From Cyclobacteriaceae bacterium (GTDB lineage: Bacteria; Bacteroidota; Bacteroidia; Cytophagales; Cyclobacteriaceae): DNA of 64,000 bases. A model generated the notes under the pieces. It was not told where the DNA came from. It saw only the letters and a program-made list of their open reading frames with translations, and ran no database searches. The stretch is from assembly GCA_028285445.1 (NCBI GenBank), contig JANQPQ010000034.1:62001-126000 (forward strand), given 5' to 3'. Numbering within the stretch: position 1 is the stretch's first letter; each line of letters starts with the position of its first letter. The position numbers and the translations under genes are program-made. Of this stretch, positions 25,579 through 34,195 are shown piece by piece.

Positions 25579-27282
25579 TTAGTTGGAATATTCTTTAACC
25601 ACAGTGCTAAGCTGATTGTAGCTACCACTGTTGGCAAGTGCCTTCATGCTCCGCATGGCTGCATCCCGGGACGCATGTTTCAGGCCATAAATGGTCTTAA
25701 GCTTATCAATAATGGGAGACTGGGTAATCTTCGCTAACCTGCTTACCGATTGCTCTCTTTCCGCTGCAGAGGTTTTTACTATATTATAGCTAAATCCGCT
25801 GATGGATTTTCGAAGCTTCTCAAAATCAACGCTAGTGAGTGTATTCTGAGCAACCTGTCTAACCTGTGGGTCAGGATCGTTAAGTCTTTCTTCCAGGATT
25901 AGGTAGGCAGGTAGACAACTGATGGCGCCCAGGGCTTTTACTACAGATGATCGAACCTGAGGGTTTTTGTCACCCACATGGACGGCAATATCATAAAAAG
26001 TATAATTCGATTTATACCGGGCCAGCTGATCAATGATCAGTGATTTTAGCCTGTAATCAGTTTCAACTGCCAACGCTGACATTAGAGGCCTAACACCGTT
26101 TAAGCCGGGCATTTTGCTATAAGATAAAATGGCAACTTCCTTCTTTAAGTAGGCCTCATCATCAATAAACGGAACTACCTCCGCGGTGGCCTCTTCTCTC
26201 ATTACTACCAGTTTGTCAGCCTTCATATTTAGGGCGGCCAATGGCAGGATTGCAATTGCAGCCAGTACTGAAGCGGCAAAAGACCATTTCCTGTTCATTT
26301 GCCCTCTCGCCGCAGCTGAATCAAGGATGGCCGCCACCCGGGATTTAAGCCCAGAGCCATCAGCAAGGGCTACCGCCTTCCTATTGATTACCCAATTGGT
26401 GGAGGAATTGAGCCGCGCGATTTCCAGCAACTGCCGTGCATATTCAGAGGCCTTTATATCCCGACTTAAGACGAGATCATCGCAGGCCTTTTCACGTAAG
26501 ATCTTTTGCTGATAAGCAGCCAACCAAATCAGTGGATTAAACCACAGGACAATACAGCACACGTTGACAATTACATTGGTGGAATAATCTTGTCTCTTTA
26601 TATGTGCTAACTCATGTACCAAAACAGTTCGTAATCTGCTTGGTTCCCAAGCTTGAGCCAGCAAGGGCAGCACTATAACTGGCCTTAGTAGTCCAAATGT
26701 TAATGGTACACCAATCCGCTTGCTGGTTACTAGTTTCACTTTCCGAATGAGCCCAATATCGCCTTTGGCTTCCGCAAGCATCTTTGTAAGAAAATTCGAA
26801 TCCGGTCTTGATCCCGTGGCAATAAACAAGAGCCACACAACCTCAACAGCCATGATGATAACCAATACTAAAACCCCAGACAACCAGATAGCAGAAGCCA
26901 CTTGCCAAAAACTCACTGTGTTTTCTTCATGGCTTAATGGCAGAGGTGTTTCTTTTATCGCCGTCACGGAAGTATCGAAATTGCTAGCTAAGCTATTGCC
27001 TATAGGTGAAGCAGGAGTAGGTGTCGGGGCAACGAACTCATGACTATAGATTTCTACATTCCACAAAGAGAAGTTTGCGGATAGCATTGGGAGCAGAAGA
27101 AGGCCTACGAAACCTGCAGTCCAGATAAAATGTCTTGTGGCTGCTGAAAACCTTCTTAATCGGTTTACAAGTAAGTACAGCAGGATTATAATAACAGAGC
27201 TTTTTATGCTCCAACTCAGCAAGAAGCCTGGCTCGAAGAACATGGCTATCATATCGTGAATTGATGTGATCAACTTGCTCAT
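25579..27282 (-). CDS. M56 (BlaR1-like) membrane metallopeptidase with C-terminal HEAT repeats
   Basis: The 567 residues start with membrane helices (FLLSWSIKSSVIIILLYLLVN and others within about 1-160). The zinc site HELAHIKRQDYSTN (HExxH) and a following EKACDD Glu are typical of BlaR1/MecR1 peptidases. Another TM segment follows at about 335. The C-terminus is not a penicillin-binding sensor; it has HEAT-like repeats at about 390-540 (KNPQVRSSVVKALGAI, DPDPQVRQVAQNTL). The ATG overlaps the BlaI gene as ATGA, so the pair should work as sensor protease and cleavable repressor. The signal is unknown and there is no beta-lactamase beside it. Confidence 0.9.
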   Translation of the reverse strand: MSKLITSIHDMIAMFFEPGFLLSWSIKSSVIIILLYLLVNRLRRFSAATRHFIWTAGFVGLLLLPMLSANFSLWNVEIYSHEFVAPTPTPASPIGNSLASNFDTSVTAIKETPLPLSHEENTVSFWQVASAIWLSGVLVLVIIMAVEVVWLLFIATGSRPDSNFLTKMLAEAKGDIGLIRKVKLVTSKRIGVPLTFGLLRPVIVLPLLAQAWEPSRLRTVLVHELAHIKRQDYSTNVIVNVCCIVLWFNPLIWLAAYQQKILREKACDDLVLSRDIKASEYARQLLEIARLNSSTNWVINRKAVALADGSGLKSRVAAILDSAAARGQMNRKWSFAASVLAAIAILPLAALNMKADKLVVMREEATAEVVPFIDDEAYLKKEVAILSYSKMPGLNGVRPLMSALAVETDYRLKSLIIDQLARYKSNYTFYDIAVHVGDKNPQVRSSVVKALGAISCLPAYLILEERLNDPDPQVRQVAQNTLTSVDFEKLRKSISGFSYNIVKTSAAEREQSVSRLAKITQSPIIDKLKTIYGLKHASRDAAMRSMKALANSGSYNQLSTVVKEYSN

Positions 27283-27674
27283 TTGCTTTTCTTTTCTGCA
27301 GCTTCGATCATTTTTCTAATCTCTTCGTATTCGGATTCCGATAGCTCGCTGGAAGAGACATTCAGGATGGTGGAAATAGCCTTAGCCGGGGAGCCTTCAA
27401 ACAGATTGGTAAGCATACTAGAAACAGCGGAATTTTTAACCCGGTCTTTCACAATTGCCGCTTCGTAGACATATTTCTTCCCCTCTGCATAATATTTCAG
27501 ATGCCCCTTCTTAACCATAATAGCCAATAATGCCCTCACTGAACTGTAGCTTGGTGGAGAGGGGAGGCTTTCCAATATTTGCTGCGCATCAGCCTTTTCC
27601 AACCTCAAAACGGCATCCATAATCTGTCGCTCCCTTTTACTTAGACTGCTAAAAATGTCTTTGTTTTTTGCCAT
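27279..27674 (-). CDS. BlaI/MecI/CopY family transcriptional repressor
   Basis: A 131-residue regulator with the family's winged helix: LSKRERQIMDAVLRLEKADAQQILESL, then SYSSVRALLAIMVKKGHLKYYAEGKKYVYEA, and a helical dimerisation tail containing the likely cleavage region (VKDRVKNSAVSSMLTNLFEGSP). The partner M56 protease overlaps by 4 bp. The dyad at 27729-27744 is 54 bp upstream and recurs before the peptidase-permease pair, so it probably represses both its own operon and that pair. Confidence 0.93.
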   Translation of the reverse strand: MAKNKDIFSSLSKRERQIMDAVLRLEKADAQQILESLPSPPSYSSVRALLAIMVKKGHLKYYAEGKKYVYEAAIVKDRVKNSAVSSMLTNLFEGSPAKAISTILNVSSSELSESEYEEIRKMIEAAEKKSK

Positions 27675-27728
27675 TGATCAGATTCCAGAAAGCAATTTTT
27701 ATAGAATGGGGATTAAAGTCAACAATAT

Positions 27729-27744
27729 TGCTAATTTTTTAGCA
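27729..27744. promoter_or_regulatory. Probable BlaI operator before the blaI-M56 operon
   Basis: TGCTAATTTTTTAGCA is a 6-bp inverted repeat with a TTTT spacer, identical to the dyad at 25546-25561. It lies 54 bp upstream of the regulator, just beyond a possible TTG/TATAAA promoter on the minus strand. Confidence 0.7.
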
Positions 27745-27842
27745 TTAACGTAGAAATACAATTCCGGTTGCATCCAGGCAATTGCATTGATGCATACCCG
27801 AGTGTTTAGGTTAAATTAGAGTAGGGAAATAGGATAGAGTTA

Positions 27843-29633
27843 ATGGCCCCAGGAAGGTTAAGTCTGGCTATAATATTCTTAGCTGCTTCGCAGATGCTGT
27901 CGTGTAGGTTTGCCCCAGACGGCTTAAATTTTGTTACTGTGGAAGAGGTTACCGAAACCTCTATTGAGATTGATCTGGATATGGCCGAAGATACCATTGC
28001 TTTGCCCCAACAGGCAAAGTTCTTATTTACTGTTGATACCAAGGGTAAGCAACTAAAAGGAGTTGCCGTGATTTTCAGAGGGTCAGAAGTATCCAACAAT
28101 ATAACCTCAACTTCGAATTCCGTCGTGTCGGGAGAATTCTATCTCAATCCTACGGACCACCAAACAGGTTTCCATCAATTATCTATCACTGCAATTACTA
28201 ATAGTGGATCGGGAAGTATTGCTGATTTGAGCGGTGCCGAAAATTTTTCTTTTGAAAAGATATGGCATATCGAAATTGATTTAGACGCTCCATCAGAAGT
28301 ATCAATTGGATCTATAACTCCAAGCAACGGCTCATTGCAGATTTCCTGGGGAAACTATAGCAGGATTAACTTTCGTCGGTATACCGTTGAAACCGAAATA
28401 CAGGGACAATTCAGGACCGTAGCTGTTATTGATGACATAGACCAAAACATTACATTCGATAGCAGTTACGTGGGGGGGCGTCGCAATTACCGTCTCACTG
28501 TTCAAGATTGGAATGGCCAAACTTCCCAAAGCGTGGTTGTTCCGTTCTCCAGAGATTTTCCTGAAGTGCAGGTAACTCAGAATTCACCCTTTATGCAAAC
28601 CATAACCTGGGGTCCAACTGAATTTCCGGCCAATCTACAGGAATACGAAATTAGAAATACCGCCGGCTTATTACATCGAACTGCAGATACTAACAACCTC
28701 AGTTTCACCATTAACCCTGTGTCTTTTGGCAGCAAGACTACCATTACCCACCGCACCATCGGAAAGAGTTTGGGTTCTTTTCTAAGCTATGCTGATACTA
28801 CCTTCACTTTGGAGGTTGGAAGCCCAATGCCTCCATTTCAGGATATTGTCTACAACGGTGTTGAAGATTTGTACTATCTGTTTAATCAAGCACAAGTTGA
28901 AGCCTACAGCCTGGAAAGCATGAGCACCCTAGGAACTGGCAGTTATGATGATATTGCGATCACAAGCAATTCAGCTTATGCCAGACAAAACAGTAGCGTT
29001 TGGAAGATCGATCCGGGGACATTGATTATCCTTGAGGAGTTGGACATTCCTGCAATCCTCAGATATCAGGCCTCAATCCACTCACTGTTTGCGACCAGTA
29101 CAGATGAGTTAGCAATTGTAACACAGAACAACTTTCCAGATCATGGTGTAGTTGACAGCATCCATGTCGTCGATCCAGCAACCTTAACGTTGGTAAAATC
29201 ACTGCCATTGGGAAATATCACTGAAAAGCTAATAATATCCAGGGACTTGAAGTATGTGATTAAGGACCAGTTTCTACTTGAATTTGTACCCGGAGCAAAA
29301 AGACCACAACCAATTGAGACATACCCAGGGTTACTTGGATTCAATGAAAACGACAGTGAGGAAGTTTACACTTTACTATCTAACCCGCTGCGCCTGGTCA
29401 CTCGCAATACCCAAGACTTCTCAGTAAAAAATGAGCAGTCACTTTCTGGAACAAATCTGCAAGGACTAATGCCTCAAAATTTGATTCTTACTTCCGGAGG
29501 AGGAACATTATTTCTACAAGAGAGATTAACCGGTGAGCCTATTGCGGCAGCCCCAATAACTGCGGGTACATTCTTTGTTATTAATAAACATCTGTTTGGG
29601 ACCAATGGCTTCGTACTTCAGAACTTGTATTAA
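27843..29633 (+). CDS. Putative surface lipoprotein with fibronectin-III-like and propeller-like regions
   Basis: The 596-residue protein is not assigned to a known family. The N-terminus is a plausible lipoprotein signal (LAIIFLAASQMLSC, Cys21). Residues about 30-145 are beta-rich with a KIWHIEIDLDAPSEV junction. Residues about 150-330 hold two fibronectin-III-like units (GSLQISWGNYSRINFRRYTVE and MQTITWGPTEFPANLQEYEIR). The C-terminal 260 residues contain short repeats in the style of surface propellers (YSLESMSTLG, WKIDPGTLIILEELDIP, HVVDPATLTLVKSLPLG). It overlaps the next gene by 29 bp, so the two are probably made together as an outer-membrane pair. Confidence 0.6.
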   Translation: MAPGRLSLAIIFLAASQMLSCRFAPDGLNFVTVEEVTETSIEIDLDMAEDTIALPQQAKFLFTVDTKGKQLKGVAVIFRGSEVSNNITSTSNSVVSGEFYLNPTDHQTGFHQLSITAITNSGSGSIADLSGAENFSFEKIWHIEIDLDAPSEVSIGSITPSNGSLQISWGNYSRINFRRYTVETEIQGQFRTVAVIDDIDQNITFDSSYVGGRRNYRLTVQDWNGQTSQSVVVPFSRDFPEVQVTQNSPFMQTITWGPTEFPANLQEYEIRNTAGLLHRTADTNNLSFTINPVSFGSKTTITHRTIGKSLGSFLSYADTTFTLEVGSPMPPFQDIVYNGVEDLYYLFNQAQVEAYSLESMSTLGTGSYDDIAITSNSAYARQNSSVWKIDPGTLIILEELDIPAILRYQASIHSLFATSTDELAIVTQNNFPDHGVVDSIHVVDPATLTLVKSLPLGNITEKLIISRDLKYVIKDQFLLEFVPGAKRPQPIETYPGLLGFNENDSEEVYTLLSNPLRLVTRNTQDFSVKNEQSLSGTNLQGLMPQNLILTSGGGTLFLQERLTGEPIAAAPITAGTFFVINKHLFGTNGFVLQNLY

Positions 29634-30318
29634 AATCCTTAGCACCATATTTCTAACACTGATGCTGATTTCGGGCATTTATGGGCAATCAGTGGAAATT
29701 TCTGGAGCCGTAGGCGTTGGGTCGTACCGGATGTCAGACTTAAAGGATTGGCAAAACCTGCTTGTGATAATCAATGCTTTACCATTGGAGAAAACGGAAT
29801 CCTTTCCTGTATTTGTAAATTTCTCAGGAAGTATAAGCTATCACCGCAAAAACCTCGGAGTTGGCCTCATAGCATTTTCTGAATCGACCGGGGGCAGGCT
29901 GGCATACTCTGATTTCTCCGGAAGCCTGTTTTCGGATCAACTGCTAAGCTCTATTGCGGTAGGCCCGTTTGTAAGCCGGCGACTAAAGCAAGATAGCCCC
30001 CTGAGTTTCAGTGCTGCTATCCTCTACTACAGGTCGTTCCTCGACCTTAGAGATGAGGTAACCATATTAGGAGCTACTCAGATTACTACTGAAGAACTTG
30101 TTTCCAGTGCCCTGGCCGTGCAACCAGCCATTCAATATGAATTTAAGATCACAGAAATCTTTAGAATAGCTCCCGAGTTTGGTTACATGGTATTCGGATG
30201 GCGGCAGGCCCTACATCTAAAGGAGAATAATGAAGTCTTTTTGCAAGTTAATGGGAATCGTGCTGACGCCGATTGGAGTGGGTTTAGGGCACGAGTAAAG
30301 ATTATAGCAAAATTGTAA
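29605..30318 (+). CDS. Outer-membrane beta-barrel protein
   Basis: A 237-residue protein starting at the ATG at 29605, which gives a signal peptide (IKILSTIFLTLMLISGIYGQ). The rest alternates polar and aromatic residues in strand-length pieces (NLGVGLIAFSES, FSAAILYYRSFLDL, FRIAPEFGYMVFGW) and ends with a basic strand (GFRARVKIIAKL), as in eight- to ten-strand outer-membrane proteins. It overlaps the upstream lipoprotein gene by 29 bp in another frame. No specific family was recognised. Confidence 0.65.
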   Translation: MASYFRTCIKILSTIFLTLMLISGIYGQSVEISGAVGVGSYRMSDLKDWQNLLVIINALPLEKTESFPVFVNFSGSISYHRKNLGVGLIAFSESTGGRLAYSDFSGSLFSDQLLSSIAVGPFVSRRLKQDSPLSFSAAILYYRSFLDLRDEVTILGATQITTEELVSSALAVQPAIQYEFKITEIFRIAPEFGYMVFGWRQALHLKENNEVFLQVNGNRADADWSGFRARVKIIAKL

Positions 30319-30352
30319 ATTGTGTCAATTGTTAGGCACCTTTTCTATTTGA

Positions 30353-31735
30353 ATGGATACGCACTACTACAGTTTCGAAGGACTACTTCTTGAAGACACC
30401 TGGCTAACACCGGCCTATGTCGGTTGTGATGAGCAAGGCCAAATCACTTATCTTTCTAGTGAGCACCCCAAAGAAGCTACTCAGGAAGTAAAGGGATTCG
30501 CCATCCCCGCATTTCAAAATGCCCATTCCCACGCGTTTCAGTATGCTATGGCCGGTATTGCAGAGAAGCACCCTGCAGGAGAGAGTCCTGATGATTTCTG
30601 GAGCTGGAGATCGGCTATGTATAAACTCGCACTGGCAATAGACCCGGAACAATTAGAACATATTGCTACCATGCTATATGCTGAAATGCTCAGGCATGGG
30701 TATAGCCAGGTAGCGGAGTTCCATTACCTTCATCATGATAAGGCAGGGAACAAGTTCAACAACCTCGCAGAAATGGGGTCAAGATTGGTGGCGGCAGCAA
30801 AGAAGACCGGAATCAACATAACTTTAATTCCGATCTTCTACCAAAAAGGCGGTTTTGGCATGGAATATAACGACCAACAAAGACGCTTTATTTCTCACAA
30901 TGCTGAAGAATATGTTAAACTTTGGGAGGCCAGTCATGAGGCCATCATGCATTACGATGGTGCTTCGATAGCGATGGGCTTTCATTCATTACGGGCAGTC
31001 GAAGAGCAAAGCATAAGCCGGGTGCTTGAAATGCTCCCAAATGATTTGCCGGTCCATATTCATATTTCAGAGCAATTGAAAGAGGTGACAGACGCACTGG
31101 AATACTGGGGAAAGCGTCCTGTGCAATGGTTGCTGGATAATCAAAACGTAAACTCCCGATTTCATTTGGTGCATGCTACTCATCTTGACGACTCCGAAGT
31201 GGAGGGCATCACTAAGGCAGGGGCATACGTTGTTCTTTGTCCTTCAACTGAAGGAAATTTAGGAGATGGCATCTTTAAACTTGCTGATTTTCAAGAAAAT
31301 GGCGGTAAGTGGTCAATCGGAACAGATAGCCATATTGGCCTAAACCCTTTAGAGGAATTGCGTATACTTGATTACGGTCAAAGGTTGATAACTCACAGCA
31401 GAAACTCATTTTATGGGGAGGGAATTACAGATAGTGGGCCCTATAGTATTGCCCAGTGCTTACCTGCCGGTAGGTCAGCTATGGGCAACCATGATCAAAA
31501 ATACTTCGCAGTTGGACAAGCGTTTGATGCTGTGGTATATGACGCTGACCAACCATTATTGGCGGGGTGCTCCATAGAAAACCTGCTTTCTACCATAGTA
31601 TATGCAGGAGACAGTCAATGGTTGAAAGGAACTATAGTTAATGGGAAGTGGATGGTTAAAGAAGGCCATCACCAGGATGGGTATGAGATTAGAAATAACT
31701 TCATTAATACAATTAAAACACTAGAAATTAGGTAA
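30353..31735 (+). CDS. hutF: Formimidoylglutamate deiminase
   Basis: The 460-residue amidohydrolase converts N-formimidoyl-glutamate to N-formyl-glutamate and ammonia in the five-step histidine degradation route. It shows NAHSHAFQYAMAG (metal-binding His pair), VAEFHYLHHD, the VHIHISEQ segment, FHLVHATHL, and SIGTDSHIGLNPLEELR with the metal-binding Asp. The length agrees with characterised HutF (about 450). No hutH, hutU, hutI or hutG gene is in the window, so the rest of the route must be elsewhere. Its TAA shares its last base with the ATG of the next gene. Confidence 0.9.
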   Translation: MDTHYYSFEGLLLEDTWLTPAYVGCDEQGQITYLSSEHPKEATQEVKGFAIPAFQNAHSHAFQYAMAGIAEKHPAGESPDDFWSWRSAMYKLALAIDPEQLEHIATMLYAEMLRHGYSQVAEFHYLHHDKAGNKFNNLAEMGSRLVAAAKKTGINITLIPIFYQKGGFGMEYNDQQRRFISHNAEEYVKLWEASHEAIMHYDGASIAMGFHSLRAVEEQSISRVLEMLPNDLPVHIHISEQLKEVTDALEYWGKRPVQWLLDNQNVNSRFHLVHATHLDDSEVEGITKAGAYVVLCPSTEGNLGDGIFKLADFQENGGKWSIGTDSHIGLNPLEELRILDYGQRLITHSRNSFYGEGITDSGPYSIAQCLPAGRSAMGNHDQKYFAVGQAFDAVVYDADQPLLAGCSIENLLSTIVYAGDSQWLKGTIVNGKWMVKEGHHQDGYEIRNNFINTIKTLEIR

Positions 31736-32172
31736 TGGAATTAACAGTTTACTTGTCGGGAGAGATCCATTCGAATTGGCGTGAGGAAATAATGCAAAAG
31801 GCTGAAACAGCCAATTTGCCAATAACTTTTTTAGCTCCAATAACTGACCATGAAGCCAGTGACAATGTGGGAATTGATATACTGGGCGATGAAGAGAAGG
31901 GTTTTTGGAAAGACCACAAAGCTGCTAAAATTAACAATATGAGAATTAGAGCTGCTATTGAGAAAGCAGACATCGTGGTGGTAAAATTTGGTGAAAAATA
32001 CCGCCAATGGAATGCTGCTTTTGATGCAGGATTTGCGGCAGCGTTAGGCAAATCAATTATTGTTATTCACCCGGAAGAATTTACCCACGCGCTCAAAGAA
32101 GTGGATGCGCAAGCCCTGGCGGTAGCACAAACGGAAGATCAGGCAATAGACATTCTTAATATGTGGCGGTAA
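31735..32172 (+). CDS. YtoQ family protein
   Basis: The 145-residue protein matches the YtoQ family: VYLSGEIHSNWREEI at the N-terminus, VGIDILGDEEKGFWKDHKAAKINNMR and FGEKYRQWNAAFDAGFAAALGKSIIVIHP. The fold resembles nucleoside 2-deoxyribosyltransferase-like proteins (conserved SGEIH and FDAG), but no activity is established. It is coupled to hutF by a TAATG overlap, which hints at a link with histidine catabolism or with the same promoter only. Cytoplasmic. Confidence 0.85.
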   Translation: MELTVYLSGEIHSNWREEIMQKAETANLPITFLAPITDHEASDNVGIDILGDEEKGFWKDHKAAKINNMRIRAAIEKADIVVVKFGEKYRQWNAAFDAGFAAALGKSIIVIHPEEFTHALKEVDAQALAVAQTEDQAIDILNMWR

Positions 32173-32256
32173 AAGTCTAGAGGCATAATCTGTAATTCAA
32201 GGCTAAATCCGACCGCTCCCTAAGAAATCCACTGCATCTGGCACTTAATTTTTCAT

Positions 32257-32263
32257 TATCTTG
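32257..32263 (+). promoter_or_regulatory. Candidate promoter box TATCTTG before the dienelactone hydrolase gene
   Basis: TATCTTG lies 29 bases before the ATG at 32292 in an AT-rich run. It repeats the box found upstream of the S9 peptidase at 18898; the -33 element is not clear. Confidence 0.3.
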
Positions 32264-32291
32264 TTTTAGGAAAAGCTACAACCCAACACTC

Positions 32292-33140
32292 ATGAAAAAG
32301 CTGATTCTATTACCTATCCTATTGGTGGCAATGATTGCCGCCGCTCAGGATGATGCCGAAATAACCGTTTGCCATACCCCGGCCACCGAACAATTTGCCA
32401 TGCTTTCGCTCGAGGATGGCTTCTACGAGAAGCACGACCTCCCAGCTGATTATATCCACGAGAGCAAGTCAGGTAAAATGATATCCTTCCCGGTTGAGAA
32501 CGGGGAGGATGGTAAGGCCTTTGAATTGAAGGCCTCAAGTAACAGTAATAGCTACCTGTTTGTTATTCATGAATGGTGGGGTCTTAACGAGCACATCAAG
32601 AAAGAAGCCGAGCGCTTCTACAATGAAATCGGAAATGTAAATGTATTGGCATTAGACCTATATGACGGAAAAGTAGCCACAACCCGCGAAGATGCCGGCA
32701 AATACATGCGCGGAGCACAAACTGCGAGGCTGGAGAGTATTATCAGGGGGGCGGTGGCTTATGCTGGTGAGAATGCCAGAATTGCTACCATCGGTTGGTG
32801 CTTTGGTGGAGGATGGTCTTTACAATCTGCATTGCTTTCAGGAGAGCAGTCTATCGGTTGTGTAATTTACTATGGCATGCCAGAGAAGGATGTGGAGAAG
32901 CTAAAGACACTAAACAGTGACGTCTTAGGCATATTTGCAGCACAGGAGCAGTGGATAAACCCCCAGGTGGTAAAAGAGTTTGAGGAGAATATGGAAAAGG
33001 CTGGTAAGTCAGTTACGGTGCACTCTTTCGAAGCTAACCACGGGTTTGCTAACCCAAGTTCGCAACGTTATAATGAAGAGGCGGCACAGGAGGCAAACCA
33101 ATTAAGTTTGGACTATCTGAAGCAAAAATTTCAACACTAA
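32292..33140 (+). CDS. Exported dienelactone hydrolase family protein
   Basis: This 282-residue protein has a signal peptide (MKKLILLPILLVAMIAAAQ) and an alpha/beta-hydrolase fold of the dienelactone hydrolase type. VIHEWWGLNEHIKKEAERF is the characteristic N-terminal motif, IGWCFGGGWSLQSAL carries the Cys nucleophile (GxCxGG), GIFAAQEQWINP is where the Asp is usually found (Glu or Gln here), and FEANHGFANP contains the His. Although the classical substrate is a lactone from chloroaromatic degradation, most exported members are general carboxylesterases, and no catechol-pathway genes are near. The 10-bp-stem hairpin at 33147-33177 closes the transcript. Confidence 0.88.
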   Translation: MKKLILLPILLVAMIAAAQDDAEITVCHTPATEQFAMLSLEDGFYEKHDLPADYIHESKSGKMISFPVENGEDGKAFELKASSNSNSYLFVIHEWWGLNEHIKKEAERFYNEIGNVNVLALDLYDGKVATTREDAGKYMRGAQTARLESIIRGAVAYAGENARIATIGWCFGGGWSLQSALLSGEQSIGCVIYYGMPEKDVEKLKTLNSDVLGIFAAQEQWINPQVVKEFEENMEKAGKSVTVHSFEANHGFANPSSQRYNEEAAQEANQLSLDYLKQKFQH

Positions 33141-33146
33141 CAATAG

Positions 33147-33177
33147 AAATGGAGCCCCACAAATTGAGGCTCCATTT
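33147..33177. terminator. Bidirectional terminator between convergent genes
   Basis: AAATGGAGCC (33147-33156) pairs with GGCTCCATTT (33168-33177) around an 11-base loop. It sits between the dienelactone hydrolase stop at 33140 and the DUF4349 stop at 33196. The arms provide T-rich 3' ends on both strands, though the U-runs are short. Confidence 0.65.
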
Positions 33178-33195
33178 GGTCATTACTCAAAAAAA

Positions 33196-34047
33196 CTAAC
33201 CCACAACTGTTTTTCTCTTTCGATATCTTCTTAGGATTATGAGGACGCTCATTGCTGCTAATAGCAGATAAGGCCAGAGGTACGAAATTGCCACAACACC
33301 AGCCAGCATAGATTTCCAACCTCCTATTATTCCATCCCTGATTTTGGCCATAAAGCTCTTTCCAGGCGCCTGTGCTACAGACTCCTTCAATTGATAAGCT
33401 GAAAGACTTAATGTGCTATAACTAACCTGGTTGCGTAAATATTTAAGCCTGCCTTCTTTAGATTCTATTTCTTCGCGGATAACGCGCAGTTCATTCTGAA
33501 CTTGCAGAATTTCCTTGATGGTCTTTGCAGACTTCAATATTTCCAGGTACTGCTGCTCAACGGCTTTCTTGTTCTTCAATCTAATTTCAGTATCTACAAA
33601 CTCCTCAGTAATATCTCTCGAACTAATGTTTTTGCTTTGCACGTAAATGGCCTCATTAAATACTCTTTTCAACAAACTATCAAGGTTTTCAGCAGGTACT
33701 CTTATTTGCAGGTCGCCATTCAGTTGGGAGTAACTATCGTAGGAGTTGGAGGATTGAACATAGCCATTAAATGCTGAGGCGAGCGCGGTGAAAGACTCAA
33801 TACTTTTCTCGAGGTTTTCAACCTGAATATTGGCGGATGCGGTTCGGATTATTTTCTTCCCAGCATCGACGGACTGCTTATCAACATTGCCCTCAATTCG
33901 CGAAAACGCCATGTCAGCTTCTTCTATTTCCTCTTCATCATAGACCATTGCTACCTCCGCCACTTCCGAAAATGTGGATACTTCAGCCTCATTCTCACAT
34001 CCTAAAAGTGCCAAGGCGAAAACAAATACTATTGCAGCGTGTTTCAT
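33196..34047 (-). CDS. DUF4349 lipoprotein
   Basis: The 283-residue protein has a lipobox (FVFALALLGC, Cys17) and the DUF4349 body: KIIRTASANIQVENLEKSIESFTALASAFNGYVQSS, LQIRVPAENLDSLLKRV and ITEEFVDTEIRLKNKKAVEQQY. A coiled coil of about 60 residues follows (KTIKEILQVQNELRVIREEIESKEGRLKYL), then a transmembrane segment near the C-terminus (LWPYLLLAAMSVLIILRRY) with a basic tail. It probably spans the periplasm while anchored at both ends. Function unknown. Confidence 0.88.
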   Translation of the reverse strand: MKHAAIVFVFALALLGCENEAEVSTFSEVAEVAMVYDEEEIEEADMAFSRIEGNVDKQSVDAGKKIIRTASANIQVENLEKSIESFTALASAFNGYVQSSNSYDSYSQLNGDLQIRVPAENLDSLLKRVFNEAIYVQSKNISSRDITEEFVDTEIRLKNKKAVEQQYLEILKSAKTIKEILQVQNELRVIREEIESKEGRLKYLRNQVSYSTLSLSAYQLKESVAQAPGKSFMAKIRDGIIGGWKSMLAGVVAISYLWPYLLLAAMSVLIILRRYRKRKTVVG

Positions 34048-34195
34048 TTTTTTAAGATTTTGTGTTTATGATGCAAGGGCTTTGTAAATTCCATAACCAA
34101 AATCGAAAAAGATGTCACACTTCGATTGGATCAATGCTCGCTATTGATTTTCTTGAATAGGGAATTTTGCTAAACAAAAAGTTGAATAAGCAGTA

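Noticed and set aside
25579-27674. Beta-lactam resistance system
   Set aside because: BlaI/M56 families are present, but there is no beta-lactamase or penicillin-binding sensor domain; the neighbours are peptidases and a permease.
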